Shown: positions 1-14,400 of the stretch, one piece after another | Numbering within the stretch: position 1 is the stretch's first letter | How the letters are laid out: every line of letters begins with the position of its first letter | Source: Petrosia ficiformis | Lineage: Eukaryota; Porifera; Demospongiae; Haplosclerida; Petrosiidae | Direction of reading: 5' to 3' | DNA length: 64,000 nucleotides | Assembly (NCBI GenBank): GCA_947044365.1 | Contig: OX345636.1 | Span: 16,417,115 to 16,481,114, forward strand | Position numbers and translations under genes: made by a program | Notes under the pieces: generated by a model | The model's input: the letters and a program-made list of their open reading frames with translations, nothing else | The model's database searches: none | Told to the model about the DNA's origin: nothing

Positions 1-26
1 TTAACAATAATATACCACAGTTATTA

Positions 27-3000
27 TTATACTTCTGTCTCTCCAGGAGGAGAACTAGAAACTTTTCTACAAATGATTCGAAAATGTAAGCAGTCATTGT
101 TGTCAATATACTGTGTATTACGATGAGCATTGAATGGAAGATCCTTGTGAGCCAGCAACTCATTGAAACCCAATCCTTCCCTAGCACGAGAAAAAACCCT
201 TGAACGTCCTCCTAAACTCCCATCAGGATCAGTTGACTCATCGAATGACAGTATTCTTTGAACATGACCTTCATCAGCAATAATGTTCATTATCTGCAAG
301 GCAATTTCTCCCCTGAATGGAAACTTTAGTTTATCATCATATTCTCCCTTCATGAGATGTACAAAGGCTGATACATATTTCCCTTGTCCTGATCCTCTTC
401 CATTTGGATAACCTAATAAAACAAACTTATAACCATTTGGATGAGAATAAAATGGAGGGCTTGTCCACTCATTCTTTTGTTTAGAGAAATTTTTGATAGT
501 TAATACCAGTGGAGTTTGGGCTGTTTCGTCTTCAATGGGAGAGTCAGCAGTTACGAAAGATGTTTTGATATTGACGTCTTCAATTTGAATTTTCAATATA
601 TCATCTTTTAAATATTCTGTCCCTTTTCCTGAATTGAATGGAAGATCAGAATGAGGAATGAAGAAACCAAAACCTTCGCAATCACTAGAAGCCATGCCTG
701 TATCTGTCAAGATACCATTATAAACCCTGCGACATGCTTGTATGTTAGAATGTCTGTCAAATGTGAAAATCTTCTCATAGTGTTTATCATTTGTGCGTCG
801 ATTCAGCAGCTTCAGCTTTACATCTCCTTCAAAAGGCCAATGAAGTTCTGAATCATGTAAACCTTGCATTAAATGGATGTACATTGACATATGAGTACCA
901 TACGCATTGTCATCACCACAAGCATTTATTTCTAGACACATCTCATATCCTCTAGGATGGCTATAGAAACTAGGACTAAACCATCTTTTATTCTTTTTTC
1001 GATACTCGCTGTAGTTGGTCATGAGCAGCTCAGCAGGTGGAGCATGAGGATCTTTCCAGTCATTAGAGATCGTGGGAATTCTCCTTAATACTGTAATAAT
1101 TAAAATGAAATTAATTAATGTTGTTAACAGTAGTTTGAATTTACATAATATTATGTAAATTCCAACCTAGTTAGCTGTTATGATTGTGTATGTAATTATT
1201 CTCATATTGTACTGTATACTTATTCTTACAGTTATTTTCTTTTGGGGAGCTTATGAATGGCCAATCATCATGCAGAATTTGTATAGCAAATGAGACGTTT
1301 CTGCACATGCAACTAACTACTTCTCAAACTCTGTATGCCATTATAATATTATATATATATACTTACATGAAGCCTTCATTTCTTCTAGTTCAGTAATCAA
1401 TCTGTTGTTTTGTTTTTGTGTTTGTTGCTCATATTCCTTAGCATCTATAAAAACATGAATAATGACATTTTGTAAAGTTAAGATTAATTACCACTGTATA
1501 TGAACTTGTTAATTTTTTTCACCTCTTTCAAGTCTCTCTATATCATTTTTTAACTTCTCATTCTCAGTTGCAAAATATTCCTTCTGCTTTGCTTCTTCTC
1601 CACGAAGTTCTTTTTCTGATTGAATTTCAGATTTTAATCGTAATCTCTCTATAGCAGCTATGAGATTACCATCATTATTATTTAACACAGATATAGAATA
1701 GCGTTACATGTTTATTCTTACATTGGCTTCCTTTCAGATATTCAAATTCTTTAGTTTTCACATCAGATATCTTCTTATGAATTTCCAATTTATTCTTTAG
1801 ATCTTTAAGATACAAGCAAATGATAGCATGAGTACACTGTACCTAGAAGTAGCATGCACACACAAACACACATACTGCATACACATATATATACACACTC
1901 ACAACCCACACACACACATATACACACAGTTGAAAGTGTTTATATACTATACATATTAGCAGTGTTTCCCCCAAAGGGTGGTACCATGGTGCTCCTCCAC
2001 CCTTTAGTCTTGCTCCCTCACCAGTAATTTTAACATTTATGCTGAAAAACACTGTTTTACAATACTAATTGAACCAAACGCCATGTACCACTGATGCACT
2101 CCTCCATCCTTAATAATTATTCTTGCAAACTGATGTTACATGTATATACCTGATATGAATAATTCTTTTTCTTGTAATAGTTTCTTATTACTTTCTTGAG
2201 CTTCTGTATAATTAGCAAACTTAAATTAAATCATAATTATTATTAAAACATAACTTCACCACTTAATTGTCTCTTGAAATCCATTACTTCAATTGCTCTT
2301 TCTTTCATTTCTTTTCTACTAGACTCATAATGTTCCCTAAGATCTCTTTCTTTTTTCTCTAATTCTAAAAGAAAATCATGAGTTTGCATTTTAAAACAGT
2401 TATTATTATTAACATTAGTTTACCTTGCTTTTGTTGAATAAGAACTGATACAGTCTTCTGTAAAGCTCTCTCTTTCATACTTACATCTGTGATATAAAAA
2501 AAGTGTGTTTCATATAACAGGCTTCAGTTTTTATTGCTAATCAAAATTTTAATTGAATCTGTATAATGACATGATCATGACCTTCTTCAGTTGGAAGGGT
2601 AAATTCCTGAATCTGCTGTTCAAGCTCAGCGATATAACGTTTTTTGCTATCCAGTTCAGAGCGAAATTCACTAATTGTTTGAGCTGATTGAAATTCAATC
2701 TCTTGTCTATGTTCCTCTGTAAATAAAAACACAAATACATTGATTGATATAATACATTATAATTATAGGTATATGGTACTAAAATAGTTATCATTGATAC
2801 TATAATAAGCCAACTATATCTTGTAATGTTGTTTGAGACATAATATTATTTAAAGTATATATAATGTACTTAGTTCACAGATTCTATATATAAATTATGT
2901 ATTATATAGACTTGAGGTGGTGGGGAGGAGTGTAGAGTTTATGTACACTTCCCACTACCTGATTAACATACATGTATTACCAGGATCCTATATATAAAAA

Positions 3001-5112
3001 ACGTTTCTCATGGGCTCCCAATAATACATAATGCACAAAGCATTTCAATGGCATTTTTAGTCAATTTAAAGTATATAGCACATTATTGCATGTCATGGTG
3101 CTATTAATCTACCCTTTTCCATTGCAATCCTGATAGATTGAAATTCATTAGAAATTGACTGTATCTCAGATTGCAGTTCTTCCTTTTCTTGCTTCAACAG
3201 AATAACATCTTTACTGAGTGTCTGGCCTACCTGAGAATAATTAGAAAGAGAAAAGAAAAAAAAATTCAAAGAATTCAAATCAGCTATCTCATAACTTACT
3301 TCATAACTAGTCTTGTGATTTAGTAATGTACAGTAACCAATAGATAAAGACAAGACACCCTCCTTTTTAAGACTATCCAAGTTCTTTTGAGCTTTCATTA
3401 CCAACAAGCCCATGACAGTGTGCGGAGCATAACATGTTACTATGATTGAGTTGCCTTCTTCCTCTAGCTTAACATGCACTTTATCTGACAAATCTTCAAA
3501 AGCTTGGTACAGTAACTTTCTAATATGATCTATTGGAGTCTCTTTAGGATCCCATTGAAGCACGAAGGTGATTGTCTCACAACGAAGTTGCTGTCCTGTA
3601 AAGAAGGGACGATTTATAATTAACTTGTTGCGAAGGTCCTTACAGAAACTATCAAGATCCTTTACGTAGCTTTCAATTTCACTACTCCCTTCTGCTATTT
3701 CAAACTCCAGAAAAAAATATTTAAGACAAGAAACATTTAACACAGAACATTTGTTTATGACAAGCTTCAGAAATGCTTCAATTGAGTCGCACGTTTGAAC
3801 ATCATGAACACTAAACAATTTACTATTTTCCAAGAACTCCTTCATATCTGAGAGTTTAGAAAGATCAAAATTTTTTTTAATGATTTTTTGGGCTTTTGAG
3901 GTCATTGCACCATATCTAAACATTATCTCATCAAACTTCGACTCAAAAGTAGGTGAGACAGGAACGATGATGGGTGATGATACATCTGGAGAAACTAAAC
4001 TTGATGGCAGAGTAGAAAAATGTTCGTATTCATCAACAATTTCACTGGAAAGTTGAAAACATTCACGAGAGCCAAATTTTTTTAACACGTCTGTAAATGT
4101 TAACAAACATTTAGGGAGACTTGTGACAGACTCTTTCACCATTTTAAGCACATCTTCAATGGAAATTGGTTTCATATCATCTGGAATTTTTTTAAGGACA
4201 CTTTCTGCTTGGAGACATGTAATGAGATCAGAAGAAAGAATTCCAGGTTTGTCTAATACATGAAGCAGTTTGTCATGATACTGGCAAAGAATTATGATAG
4301 CAGGATTCTTAGTTCCTGTGTAGAAGATATAAAATATTAGTTAAGTAATAAAAATGAGGCTGTGTCTCTTGCACCATTATTAGGACTTGAAATATTCTTA
4401 GATGCCTGATAACAATAAATATGCTTATCTAGAAGGAATTAGTTAATAACTTAGTTTATACAAAACAAATCCACGATCACAAGCACTCGACAGGTTTATA
4501 AGGAAAGCTGATCTGGGGTCAATTAGTGGGGTGTTGTCTCCTAAATCCTATGGTTTGATGTACTACTTGTCAGGTATCTAATACCAATAATTCCATACTT
4601 GTGCAGGAGCTTAAAAATAACTTCATTTAATACTCCTTTGAAAAATTGAACAACTGAATGACTGGTTATGTATGTAACGCAAATCTCACTTTCATTCTCA
4701 AGAGCTCTTGCAGCTTCAAGTAATTTCTCCATTGAAGGGTTACTCTCATTTGTGATCCAATAATCTATACAGCTTTCTAGTGCAGTATGATAATCTTTAT
4801 CAACAACAGCAAGTCTTTCATGTCGTATTCTCTCATCCAAAGGAACACCAAGGACACTAGACAGTCTATTCCAGTATCTGTTTATCTGGAACCCCATATG
4901 ACGTAGAGTATTGATAGCATTGTTTGAAGTAAGCTCTAGCTCTTCTCTTGTACCTATTTTATATAATTAATGCAGCTATATATAATAATTATTACAATTA
5001 TAATAACTTTGTTTGGTTAATGATAATTGTACATTCGTATACGTAACCTGTACATACCTCCATCATTTGTAGCTATATCTTGATGTTGTGGGGTATCGCC
5101 TCCTGTCGCCAT
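27..5112 (-). CDS. Death-like / coiled-coil / tandem MATH (TRAF-like) protein, 12 exons, 1054 aa
   Basis: Exons (high to low): 5058-5112, 4690-4953, 3300-4315, 3113-3230, 2582-2716, 2424-2486, 2263-2364, 2150-2203, 1722-1802, 1523-1657, 1367-1444, 27-1090. They sum to 3165 nt, stay in frame and have GT/AG borders. The start is the ATG of MATGGDTPQ. Residues about 30-105 have the helical, Trp/Leu-spaced look of a Death domain. About 106-445 is a large helical region I do not recognise. About 446-700 is coiled coil, spread over eight short exons. The last exon holds two MATH/TRAF-C-like domains, each with an FYSHPxGY motif and an HLM(Q/K)G motif. Known TRAF and MATH proteins act as cytoplasmic adaptors in receptor signalling. 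Here the coiled coil would oligomerise the MATH domains and the Death domain would recruit partners. I saw no RING or zinc finger, so it is not a classical TRAF. Domain calls are by eye. Confidence 0.82.
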
Positions 5113-7604
5113 AATCGATTACCATGTGTGACTGGCTCAGCCACGCCTTTACACCCACTCCAGTCAATGGTTCTTAATTAAGTACCCTATTAATCCTATT
5201 AAACAGAAGCCAACAAGCATCAGCTAATCGAAACTGTGTCGTTTCATACAGCTGTGTAATCACGTTTGAAGACATCACTATAGTTACAATCATTTATAAA
5301 TTCATGTACTGCCACTACTCATGCACTACTCATGCATTGCTGCCTGTTAGCCTGCAAAAGGTTTATTGTCTGTAAATTATAAGAAATGTGACTTTCAAAA
5401 CTGGGCAATTGTACATGGTGCAGAGGTTGTGAAATTATTACTTTAGCAGTTTGGTTATCATCTAATCTGAATTTCTAAATGACTACAATGCAATCTATCA
5501 CATTCCATCCAAGTCTATAATTATAGCTATAGTCCATCTCAAATCTCATTCAAGAATATTATACAATCTTCGGATGATGAGAGTTCTCAACACATTTAAA
5601 ATTCATTATACTTTGTTGTTTTATTATTTCGTCACTGGATATTTTTAATTATGTTTAAGTTTTACATTTACACATTTCTTTTATTTCCAGAGTCATTCAC
5701 TTGTATTATTATTATAATACCAACTATTAGTCTACTGGTGTGAATTGTCATAGTTATAATTAACCATTCCAAATAGCCAATAAATAACAATGGATAGTGA
5801 TTTACCATGTGTTAGTGCTTCCAGTATATATAGTAATAATATCTGCTATATATACACCAGAGCATAGGTGGTAATGAAACTCAATATGGACAAAGTATTT
5901 CCCACGTAAATTCTCTAAACCCTAATGTCAAAGATATTCTTTATGATTACCTAAGATTATTTCGCAGTATAAAATTAAGCACACTATACACTGTTCAGAC
6001 CTTACAGTGCACATGGCGGGCTTAGGCGACTTCTGGATTATAAAGAGATTGTGGAACTAGTAGGAAAATAATATTAATCCAGATCTCTAGACAAACGAAT
6101 GAATTTGTAATTAAGACCTACATATAATTATAATACCAAATTAATTAATATTGGAGACTGAACCTTTTACTAATTTCACATCATCTGGAATCTCTTTATA
6201 TACAGTTTTTGCTTCAAAAAGTGGGATAAGATCAATTGTTTGTCATGATACTGGGACAGATCACATAATTGTAGTAATAATATTAATGACATGTAAACCA
6301 GTTTCATTTTTGTTGTTTATATACGTATGATGTTATAATCAATATGTATAACAGTAATAATATAAAGTCCCATTCGAGGGGTACATTTTTGAGAGAGATG
6401 TGTCATTAGTAGGACTAGTTGCCTGGAGTTTAATTTTTTGCACTACTGTATCATTGCAAAAATATAATTTAAAATAACAAATGTTTTGGTTAGTACAGTT
6501 GCAAGGATGCAAATTATAATTAAATTAGTCATACGTGTTGTTATGACTGCATGTACCATTTATAATAAAATATCAATGTCTAATAACTTGTATTATAAAT
6601 GAACAAACAAGGTTTGGAGACCTTGATTTAATTAAAAAATTTATTCTGCTTCTTTGTATATCTATTAGACAGGATGATATTGCAAATATTGGATTATAAT
6701 AATTGTACATCACCATGTAATGATAACAACCTACACAACCAATTAAATTACAATTACCACTATTCCTTAATTGCAACTCTACTAACCAATAAATTAAAAA
6801 TTTTATTTTTGCATTGTTAAATTTACAGTTAATGATAATTATTGTGATTGCATGATTTAAAATTAGTACAAATATCATTAATTATTACATTCCACAAACG
6901 TCTAAACTATTCAATAAGTCAGAAGAATGTTCAGTGATTCTTTGTAGCAACAAAGCAGACGTTACTCTGCAAACAGTACACATCACCGTACTATAGTGTA
7001 AGGTAGAGGAGTTGGAATTCAGTGATTTACATAATTATATTACTTTTTATATAATTATAATACATATTACATATTAACCTGTGTAGCAGCAACATATAAC
7101 ACCTACATGTATATAGGAAATGCAATCAAGCGAAGTCTAGTTAATATTTGACTTAACAATGCCTGGAGTTTGTACTTCACAGGAGCAGCAGACATTAATG
7201 TTAATGTTGTTGCCAGTGAGGTTCATTAAATCTTAAGTCGCCCTCAAAGCAATTTATGGGCTTATACATCGAAAAGTAACAATGAACAAATGACAAAGGA
7301 ATCATTAAATTTTAATTATAATTGCAATAACGCTTGGGCGTGTGTATGCATAGCATATACTTGACTTGACCATGCACTTCTCCTTTTTTAAAAGTTATTT
7401 CATTCATAAACTGATTAATAATCAATCAATGTCAAAAATATTATGACGGTAAGAAACAACTCAAGTTTTCTAAGTTAGTTGTTCCAAATTGTATTCATTA
7501 ATACTATTTATCACAATCCTACAATGAGACTTTAAACAAACAAGCTTAAACTTTTAATACTTTAATACGAATATGCACACTTCGTTAATAAAAACTAATG
7601 ACAG
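5113..7604. other. Intergenic, AT-rich, between the TRAF-like gene and receptor gene A
   Basis: No convincing gene was seen. It holds a short decayed copy of the upstream gene (listed separately) and the presumed 3' flank of gene A. A segment at about 6895-6985 resembles 49345-49440 at a similar place behind gene D, so it was duplicated with the phosphatase genes. The 101-codon frame at 6573-6878 has no recognisable features. Confidence 0.5.
6150..6295 (-). pseudogene. Decayed fragment of the Death/MATH gene (start of its large exon)
   Basis: On the minus strand this stretch resembles about 4160-4290, including a shared TTTGTCATGATACTGG and the region around the Ile-Pro-Asp-Asp codons. The frame is not preserved and no exons follow. 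It is a relic of a local duplication of the neighbouring gene. Confidence 0.5.
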
Positions 7605-10600
7605 TCAATTATAGAACTGAAAGTTAGAGTAAGTGCTGTGCATTGTAAAATACGTCAAAATGACTTCATGAATTGTGTCATATTGGTTCTGTGGAAGTAA
7701 AAAGTACTAAATTTGAAGATACAATTAATAGATCTATCAAGTTCAATCTTTCGACATACATCACATACTCTCATCTCCTATATATAAACAAATGTATACT
7801 TACTAGTGTAGTGACAGCTCCTGGCTTGTGTAGTCTAACTGCTTTTGTAGCTTGAAATACATCCACTACTCCCTCTGCCTTACACTGTTCTATAGCATTA
7901 CTAACTACACAGTACACACCAGAACGACTCACTGTATCACTGAATGGTAATAATATATAATTAATCTGATGTATAGCATGTCTGTTTTGGGTGTGTACTG
8001 TGTTTGTGTACATTGTATGTGTGTATTGACTCTGAGTACTGTTACCTGCAGTGTACAACAACTGGTCCTTCTCCAGATCTCCGTTTTACTTTGACGACAT
8101 TCTCAATAACATTTAGTATAGTATGAGGATGATGAATCACTCCATCATCAGACCAATTTTCAATATGAAATTGAATTGCACAATGACAAACATTATTCTG
8201 TAGAGATAAAGACAAAGATTGAATATCAAATACAATTATTGTAGTATTGCTTTACTTTAATGTTTCTAATTACAAATTGTCGCTGTACAAAACCTTTCTC
8301 CTGGAACATATTCTTCATCTCAATTTCAAATTCTCCAAAACATACTGGAGTTTGTGAATTCCAGTACATGAAACACGTCTCCTGAAGGAACAAAATTAAT
8401 AAGAAGTAAACATACAAAGTGGTGAATGGGTTATATCTGTAATACCTCTCCTCTTTCTTGTAAATCACAACACATTACAATGACAGATATTTCATAGTCA
8501 ACTATCATTTTTAAGAAATCTCTAGTAGTGTTCTTCATAGGACTCTGAGCTATAATGAATTCTTTTCGAGTATGATAACCCTAACAACAACAAAGGTAAC
8601 AACATGTAGTGTGACTAAGAAACTTACATGCAAACATAGAATGTATAATTTAAATTACTATACACACACATACCAATACAAATATACAATCAAACTATTA
8701 TTAATAAAACCAGTATCATTAACTGATAGAAACATTGTTAATATGCTTCAGCAAACTTTATAGTTATAGCTAACTATAATACTCTATTCTCTAATAATAA
8801 TTAGCAACAATAATTAATATGTATATAATATAATAAAATCTTTGGCACATTATAGTAAAAAATAATTGTAGGCACAACCAGCTGATATTAGAACTAGTAT
8901 CTACACCTGCTGGGATCATCACATGACTAGGAATCAAGGAATCCTAGGTTTGAATGTCAACTAGTGTATGATATATTAATTTTATCTCCTATTAATTTAT
9001 ACACTAAAGAAATGAACTTACATTGATGAATGATGCATGTATGTAATTGGGATATTCTCCTTTTAGACAAACTCTCCATTTTTCATCTATAATGTAATAA
9101 TATGGTACACAATATTACTATAATTAATGTACTCAATATTCATACAGATACTTGCTTATGATATCATACATATTTCGTATTTTGTAAAAGTTCAATATTT
9201 ATAGTGTTGTTTTCATTATAGAATTTATTTTGGTTTTAGTTATGGTTTTGGTATGATAAACTGTATATTTATTTTGAATTCATTTTTACCTTATATGGTA
9301 TTAATATTGATGTTATCATCTTCATGTTATTCATACTGAACATAATTTTCATGTGTATGATAATGCAAACATTCTACATTCACTACTGCAAGTTAATAAT
9401 AATCATTTGAGAAGATGACATTAATACATTAGCTCAATATCTGTGTATTAGTTATATCCCGAGTGCAAGGGATGTATCTATATAAAGCATGAAGTGCAAT
9501 GGTGTGTAACGCCCGAGGGCTGAATGCTTTAAACTGGATAATTATTATACTGAGCATGAGAAATATAAATACTGTGCCATTCCATTTGTTTTGGAGATAT
9601 AAAAATACCTACTGCATGACATGAAGGCCATTAATTTTCCCCACTATCAAAACTAGTTAGTAGCTTAAACTTCATTAAAGAAATTACAGGGATATCGATA
9701 TAACTATATAAAACAACCATTATACAATTAAACCTGCTGTGCGTTACCTCATTTGTAATACTATTGGTTTCTTTGATGCATTGTCATAATGATAAGCACA
9801 CTATAGTAAGTATTCTTTTATAAATATTTGTTCATATTTTCACAAACATCTTTGAATAATTTCAGCATTAGTTTTAGGTACAGTATTTACAATTATTAAC
9901 AAAATACTATACCTGTAATTTTATTTATGATATATACTACCAAACAACACTGCCAAGAGATTCAACACTAACATGGTAGAAATGTTGTGCTACGATTCTT
10001 CTCAGGAAAAGATTCTGCTGTTACTTTGTAAACATCTCCTTGATCAGGTGTGACTTGACTTAATAACTAACATCAAGTAAATAAAGCTTCAATCATTATG
10101 TCTAAGTAAGTGAGAGAATGAAGTACCTGAAATTGTGCTTGCATTGGTGTCTTTCCAGTCTTCTGATTCTTCTGTCGCCAGTTGTCAACTTTAATATGAA
10201 ACAGGTCACTTGTAACTTCTGTAGTACCTCCTACTACTACTTCCAACACAGCATCATGAATGAAAGCAAATTGAGCCTGTATATGTAATGCATTATAATT
10301 ATAATACAGTAACAAATACTATTATACAATTCACTTCAAAATGCTTTAATTGTTATGATGGGACTTGCATATGACACTTACAAGTTATCTCAGTAACTTA
10401 CATGTGTTTGAACCATTTTCATTCTCTGTTGTCTGAGTCTATTGATGATACCAGGAATATCGACTATTCCTTCTTTATTAGCCTGTTCTAAAGCAATATC
10501 TATAGCAATGTAACTACCTGTACGACCAACACCAGCACTGCAATGGACTACTATAGGTCCCTTTTGTTTGTACCACCAATCTGTTACTCTTCTACTTAGT

Positions 10601-10777
10601 GTCATGAAAGGAGAAACAGAATCAGGTACCCCATGATCAGGCCATGTAATAAACTGGAAATGTTTTATAGCAAGAATGTCTGCTGACCCATCCAACTAAA
10701 GATAAAGAATTGAAATAGAAATAGCTGGATAAATGTATAAAGTTGTGTATCTGTCTACAATATATTAATCTATATAT

Positions 10778-10822
<45 letters not shown>

Positions 10823-11090
10823 TGCTACCATGGAAACCGTTTGATGTGGTTAGGTCTTATATTTTGTATATAGACCTGTGAATCTTTAATCCACCAGCAT
10901 ACTATATATTGTATATAGTACACTTACAGTTCTTATATACCACAATATAAACCCTTGGTTTAGTGTCTTCGGATGTGATATAGCCCTCGCAAGCTCGGGC
11001 TATATCACATCCTCAGACACTAAACCTCGGGTCTATATTTTGTATATAAGAGCTGTAAGTGTACTATATAATATACATATATACATATAT

Positions 11091-11128
<38 letters not shown>

Positions 11129-11458
11129 ATAATGAGATTCATAGCCCATACATTTCTATGGGGCGTGTAAGTTTATATTTCTCATATAAACCTCAAAATA
11201 GGTTGATATTTTAAAATATCAATCTTGTGAAACTCGACGGCGATTTCTTACGGACTCAATGACAATCTCTTGAAGGACAATCCAAGGTATGAATCTCATT
11301 CTAAAATATATCAGATATAACATGTTTCATCTGTCTATATGCGTTATATAAACCTGCCAACTCGGATGATATCACCCTCGGGCTACGCCCTCGGGTGATA
11401 TCTTACCTCGTGGCAGGTTTATATAACGCATATAGACCTCTGAAACATGATATATATA

Positions 11459-11495
<37 letters not shown>

Positions 11496-14400
11496 TATAT
11501 AAATTATCTTAAAACATTTTACCTTCACTATCAGGCTCCTCACTACAAAATGTAAAAGAAATTGTTCTTCTTTCACACTCACAGTTAATGGACCATATGT
11601 CTTGCTTCCAAGTAATGCATCTGGCCAATATTGGCTACACTTTGTATTTTTACCCTCCATTAGATTAGTTAGCATTACTATATACTGGACATTTTCTTGC
11701 CATATTAACCACCAAAAGTCATCAGTGGTGTTGGGTAGAGGCCCTAGTTAGAGATTAGAGTAATTAATGTGTAAATACATGGTCTATGTGGATAATGTGA
11801 GGATATTATTATGTGTATATGTGTGAGCATTACACACCTTGAGTTGCTATGAACTTCTTTTGCATACTGTATCCCTATATTCACAAACAATACATATTTA
11901 TGATAAATAAACATTATTATATTATAATTATTCAGTTTCATTTCTACTCACATCTATATAGCTTGCATTAATGAAGTCAGTGTAACTATTAGCTTGACCT
12001 TGTATTGGTATTAATGTAATACGATTATCATCATCTGTGATATAAAGAAAATTCCCACTGCAATCCTTACTAAGTATAATTATACTTACAGACAGTAATG
12101 TTTTTGAATCTATTCAATGTTTTGTTTTCTTTTCTAAATCCAATTTCAGCACTTTTATCACTATCATCAAATAGTTGCTAAATAATTATGATTGCATATT
12201 TTATAAACAAAACTTATGTTTACAGTGTATATTATATTACTGAACATACTTCAAACTGTTTTTTGAAACCATGATTATTTTGCTGATGACATTCAGCTAC
12301 ATGATGACCCATATTATCAACTGATATTGGTAATGTTACTGGTATCTTTGGATCAAAACAAGATGTTTTTGACAGCTGCTCACATTTATTGCTAACCACA
12401 ACAGATGCATTAGCATAAACAATTGAATCTTTTTTCTGGACATTTTCACAAACGTCAACAGTTGAGTCTTCAGTTTAGAATGAAAATGAACATATAATAA
12501 ATTATTATTATTATAATTACAGTTATACCTCAAATGGATGAACTAAACAAGAGGTAAACACACAAACAGACAGAAATCATTGGAAAAAAAGCTGAATTCC
12601 CAGATAATTAAAATTTTCAACATTTGCAATTATCTCTCTACAAAAGGTCATTGCTCAATCAACTAAGCCAGATACAAACAACAGAGAATAGTGACATACA
12701 TAGAGAAACCAAACACATACATGTGGCTTCCACTTCGGGTTGTTCTTGCTCTAAAATATCATCTTTTCTTGAAGGTATGACAGCATACAAATGGTTTCCA
12801 TCCATTTCTATTTCTGTTGATGAACACTGGTGTTGTTTTCCTGATCTCATTCTATAAACCAGTTGAAATAAAATATCCCTATACAGCTTCACAAATCAAC
12901 ATCTAACCTAGTTATGACTATAACCACTGTAATCACAATAACAGTGATGATTACTATCATAACTAATAGTGTTACTGCTATCCCAACTGTGGCACCTAGT
13001 CCAATTCCTTCATCTGACTGTGATGTTGTTGTCTGTCTTTCAATAATCAGTTCTGTATAGATATAAACAAATGAAATATATATATACGCTCTAAGAAGTT
13101 ACATGTGAATTCAACCATGCATATGCGATTGTACTATTTTAGTAATTATAATGACATCCATTCCAGGTATACATCTATTTTATTGTTAAAGATACACTCT
13201 TCACTGTCATCATTGACTGTTACTTAAATTGTATGTATTCTCTTGTGTTAAGTTACTCACCTTATTGTAACCTATGTATGTGTTAATAGGCTTGTCTTAT
13301 AATGTCATGTGTTTTAGTTAATTCTAGAAGAAGAATATTCTAGAACTAGTCAATGTATATATAAACCAGTGATTATTGTACAATTTTATTCTGTTGTCAT
13401 TGAAGTCGTTAAACCTTGCTACATCAAGGGGAGTATTCTAACATTTATCTGAACTACATACAATTCAGGTTTGTTTAGTAGATGTGGGCTGATAGTTACG
13501 AATTCCATAGTAAATAAATATTATGATTTTCAAAGTAAATATTATGATATCTCTGTATTCATAATTAAATACAAAATTTACTGATGATAGTAGATGTGGG
13601 CTGATAGTTATGAATTCCATAGTAAATAAATATTATGATTTTCAAAGTAAATATTATGATATCTCTGTATTCATAATTAAATACAAAATGTAAACATGTT
13701 CAAATCAATTATATATACAATATACAGTTATACATACAAATAATTACCTTCAGTTCTTTCCACTAGAACATTCCAGTCTCCTGGAACTGTAGAATATGAT
13801 GAGTATATTCTCACACCAAATATATAACAAGTATTAGATTCTAATTCTGTAATATTGATTTTAGACTCAGTGGTGTTAACATAAGAGATGTATCCATCAG
13901 TTAAAGTACTCGTATTAGTACTAGAACACTCTCTATCAGAACTCATATTAAATGCCACTTCATATGTATACATTATACTGTTATTACTAGTAATAGCCTC
14001 CCAAGACAGTTCAACTGAAGTAGTAAAGACTTCAGCAAAGAAATCAGTTAGTTCATTACCAACTGGATGAGAGAGAGTTAACTACATATATGCATGTAAT
14101 AGTTAACATTTATTAACTTACAAGTAAAGAAAGTGAACATTTCACTGAAAACACCAGTTCCAATACTATTCATTGCTGCTATACTGATTGAGTATACACT
14201 AAACCTACTGAGACCAGTGATCACAATACCAGTGGCCTCTGCATCGATAGTAACTTCGTTTGGATTACTACCATTACTAATATTATATTGTATAACATAA
14301 CCGGTTATAATTCCATTACGTTGTGTACATTCCACTTTATTCCAATCTACTCTAATAGATGTAGAATTTAGTACTACTGGAGGATATATTTCTGGTGTTC

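Noticed and set aside
1843..2052. Open frame on the minus strand within the TRAF-like gene
   Set aside because: It lies in an intron, is made of CA/TA repeats and has no domain features. The exons on both sides join in frame without it.
6573..6878. 101-codon frame between the TRAF-like gene and gene A
   Set aside because: It is Ile/Asn-rich as expected of AT-rich non-coding DNA, with no homologue elsewhere in the window.
9960..9975. Stop right after D1 (TFLPC*), suggesting a single-domain phosphatase
   Set aside because: The same GTTAGT donor pattern applies. Joining to the next exon gives LPYEKWRVCL, the expected start of a D2 domain, in genes A and D.
10637..10831. Open frame with poly-Tyr/Ile
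   Set aside because: It is a translation of an (AT)n microsatellite overlapping the D1 exon border.
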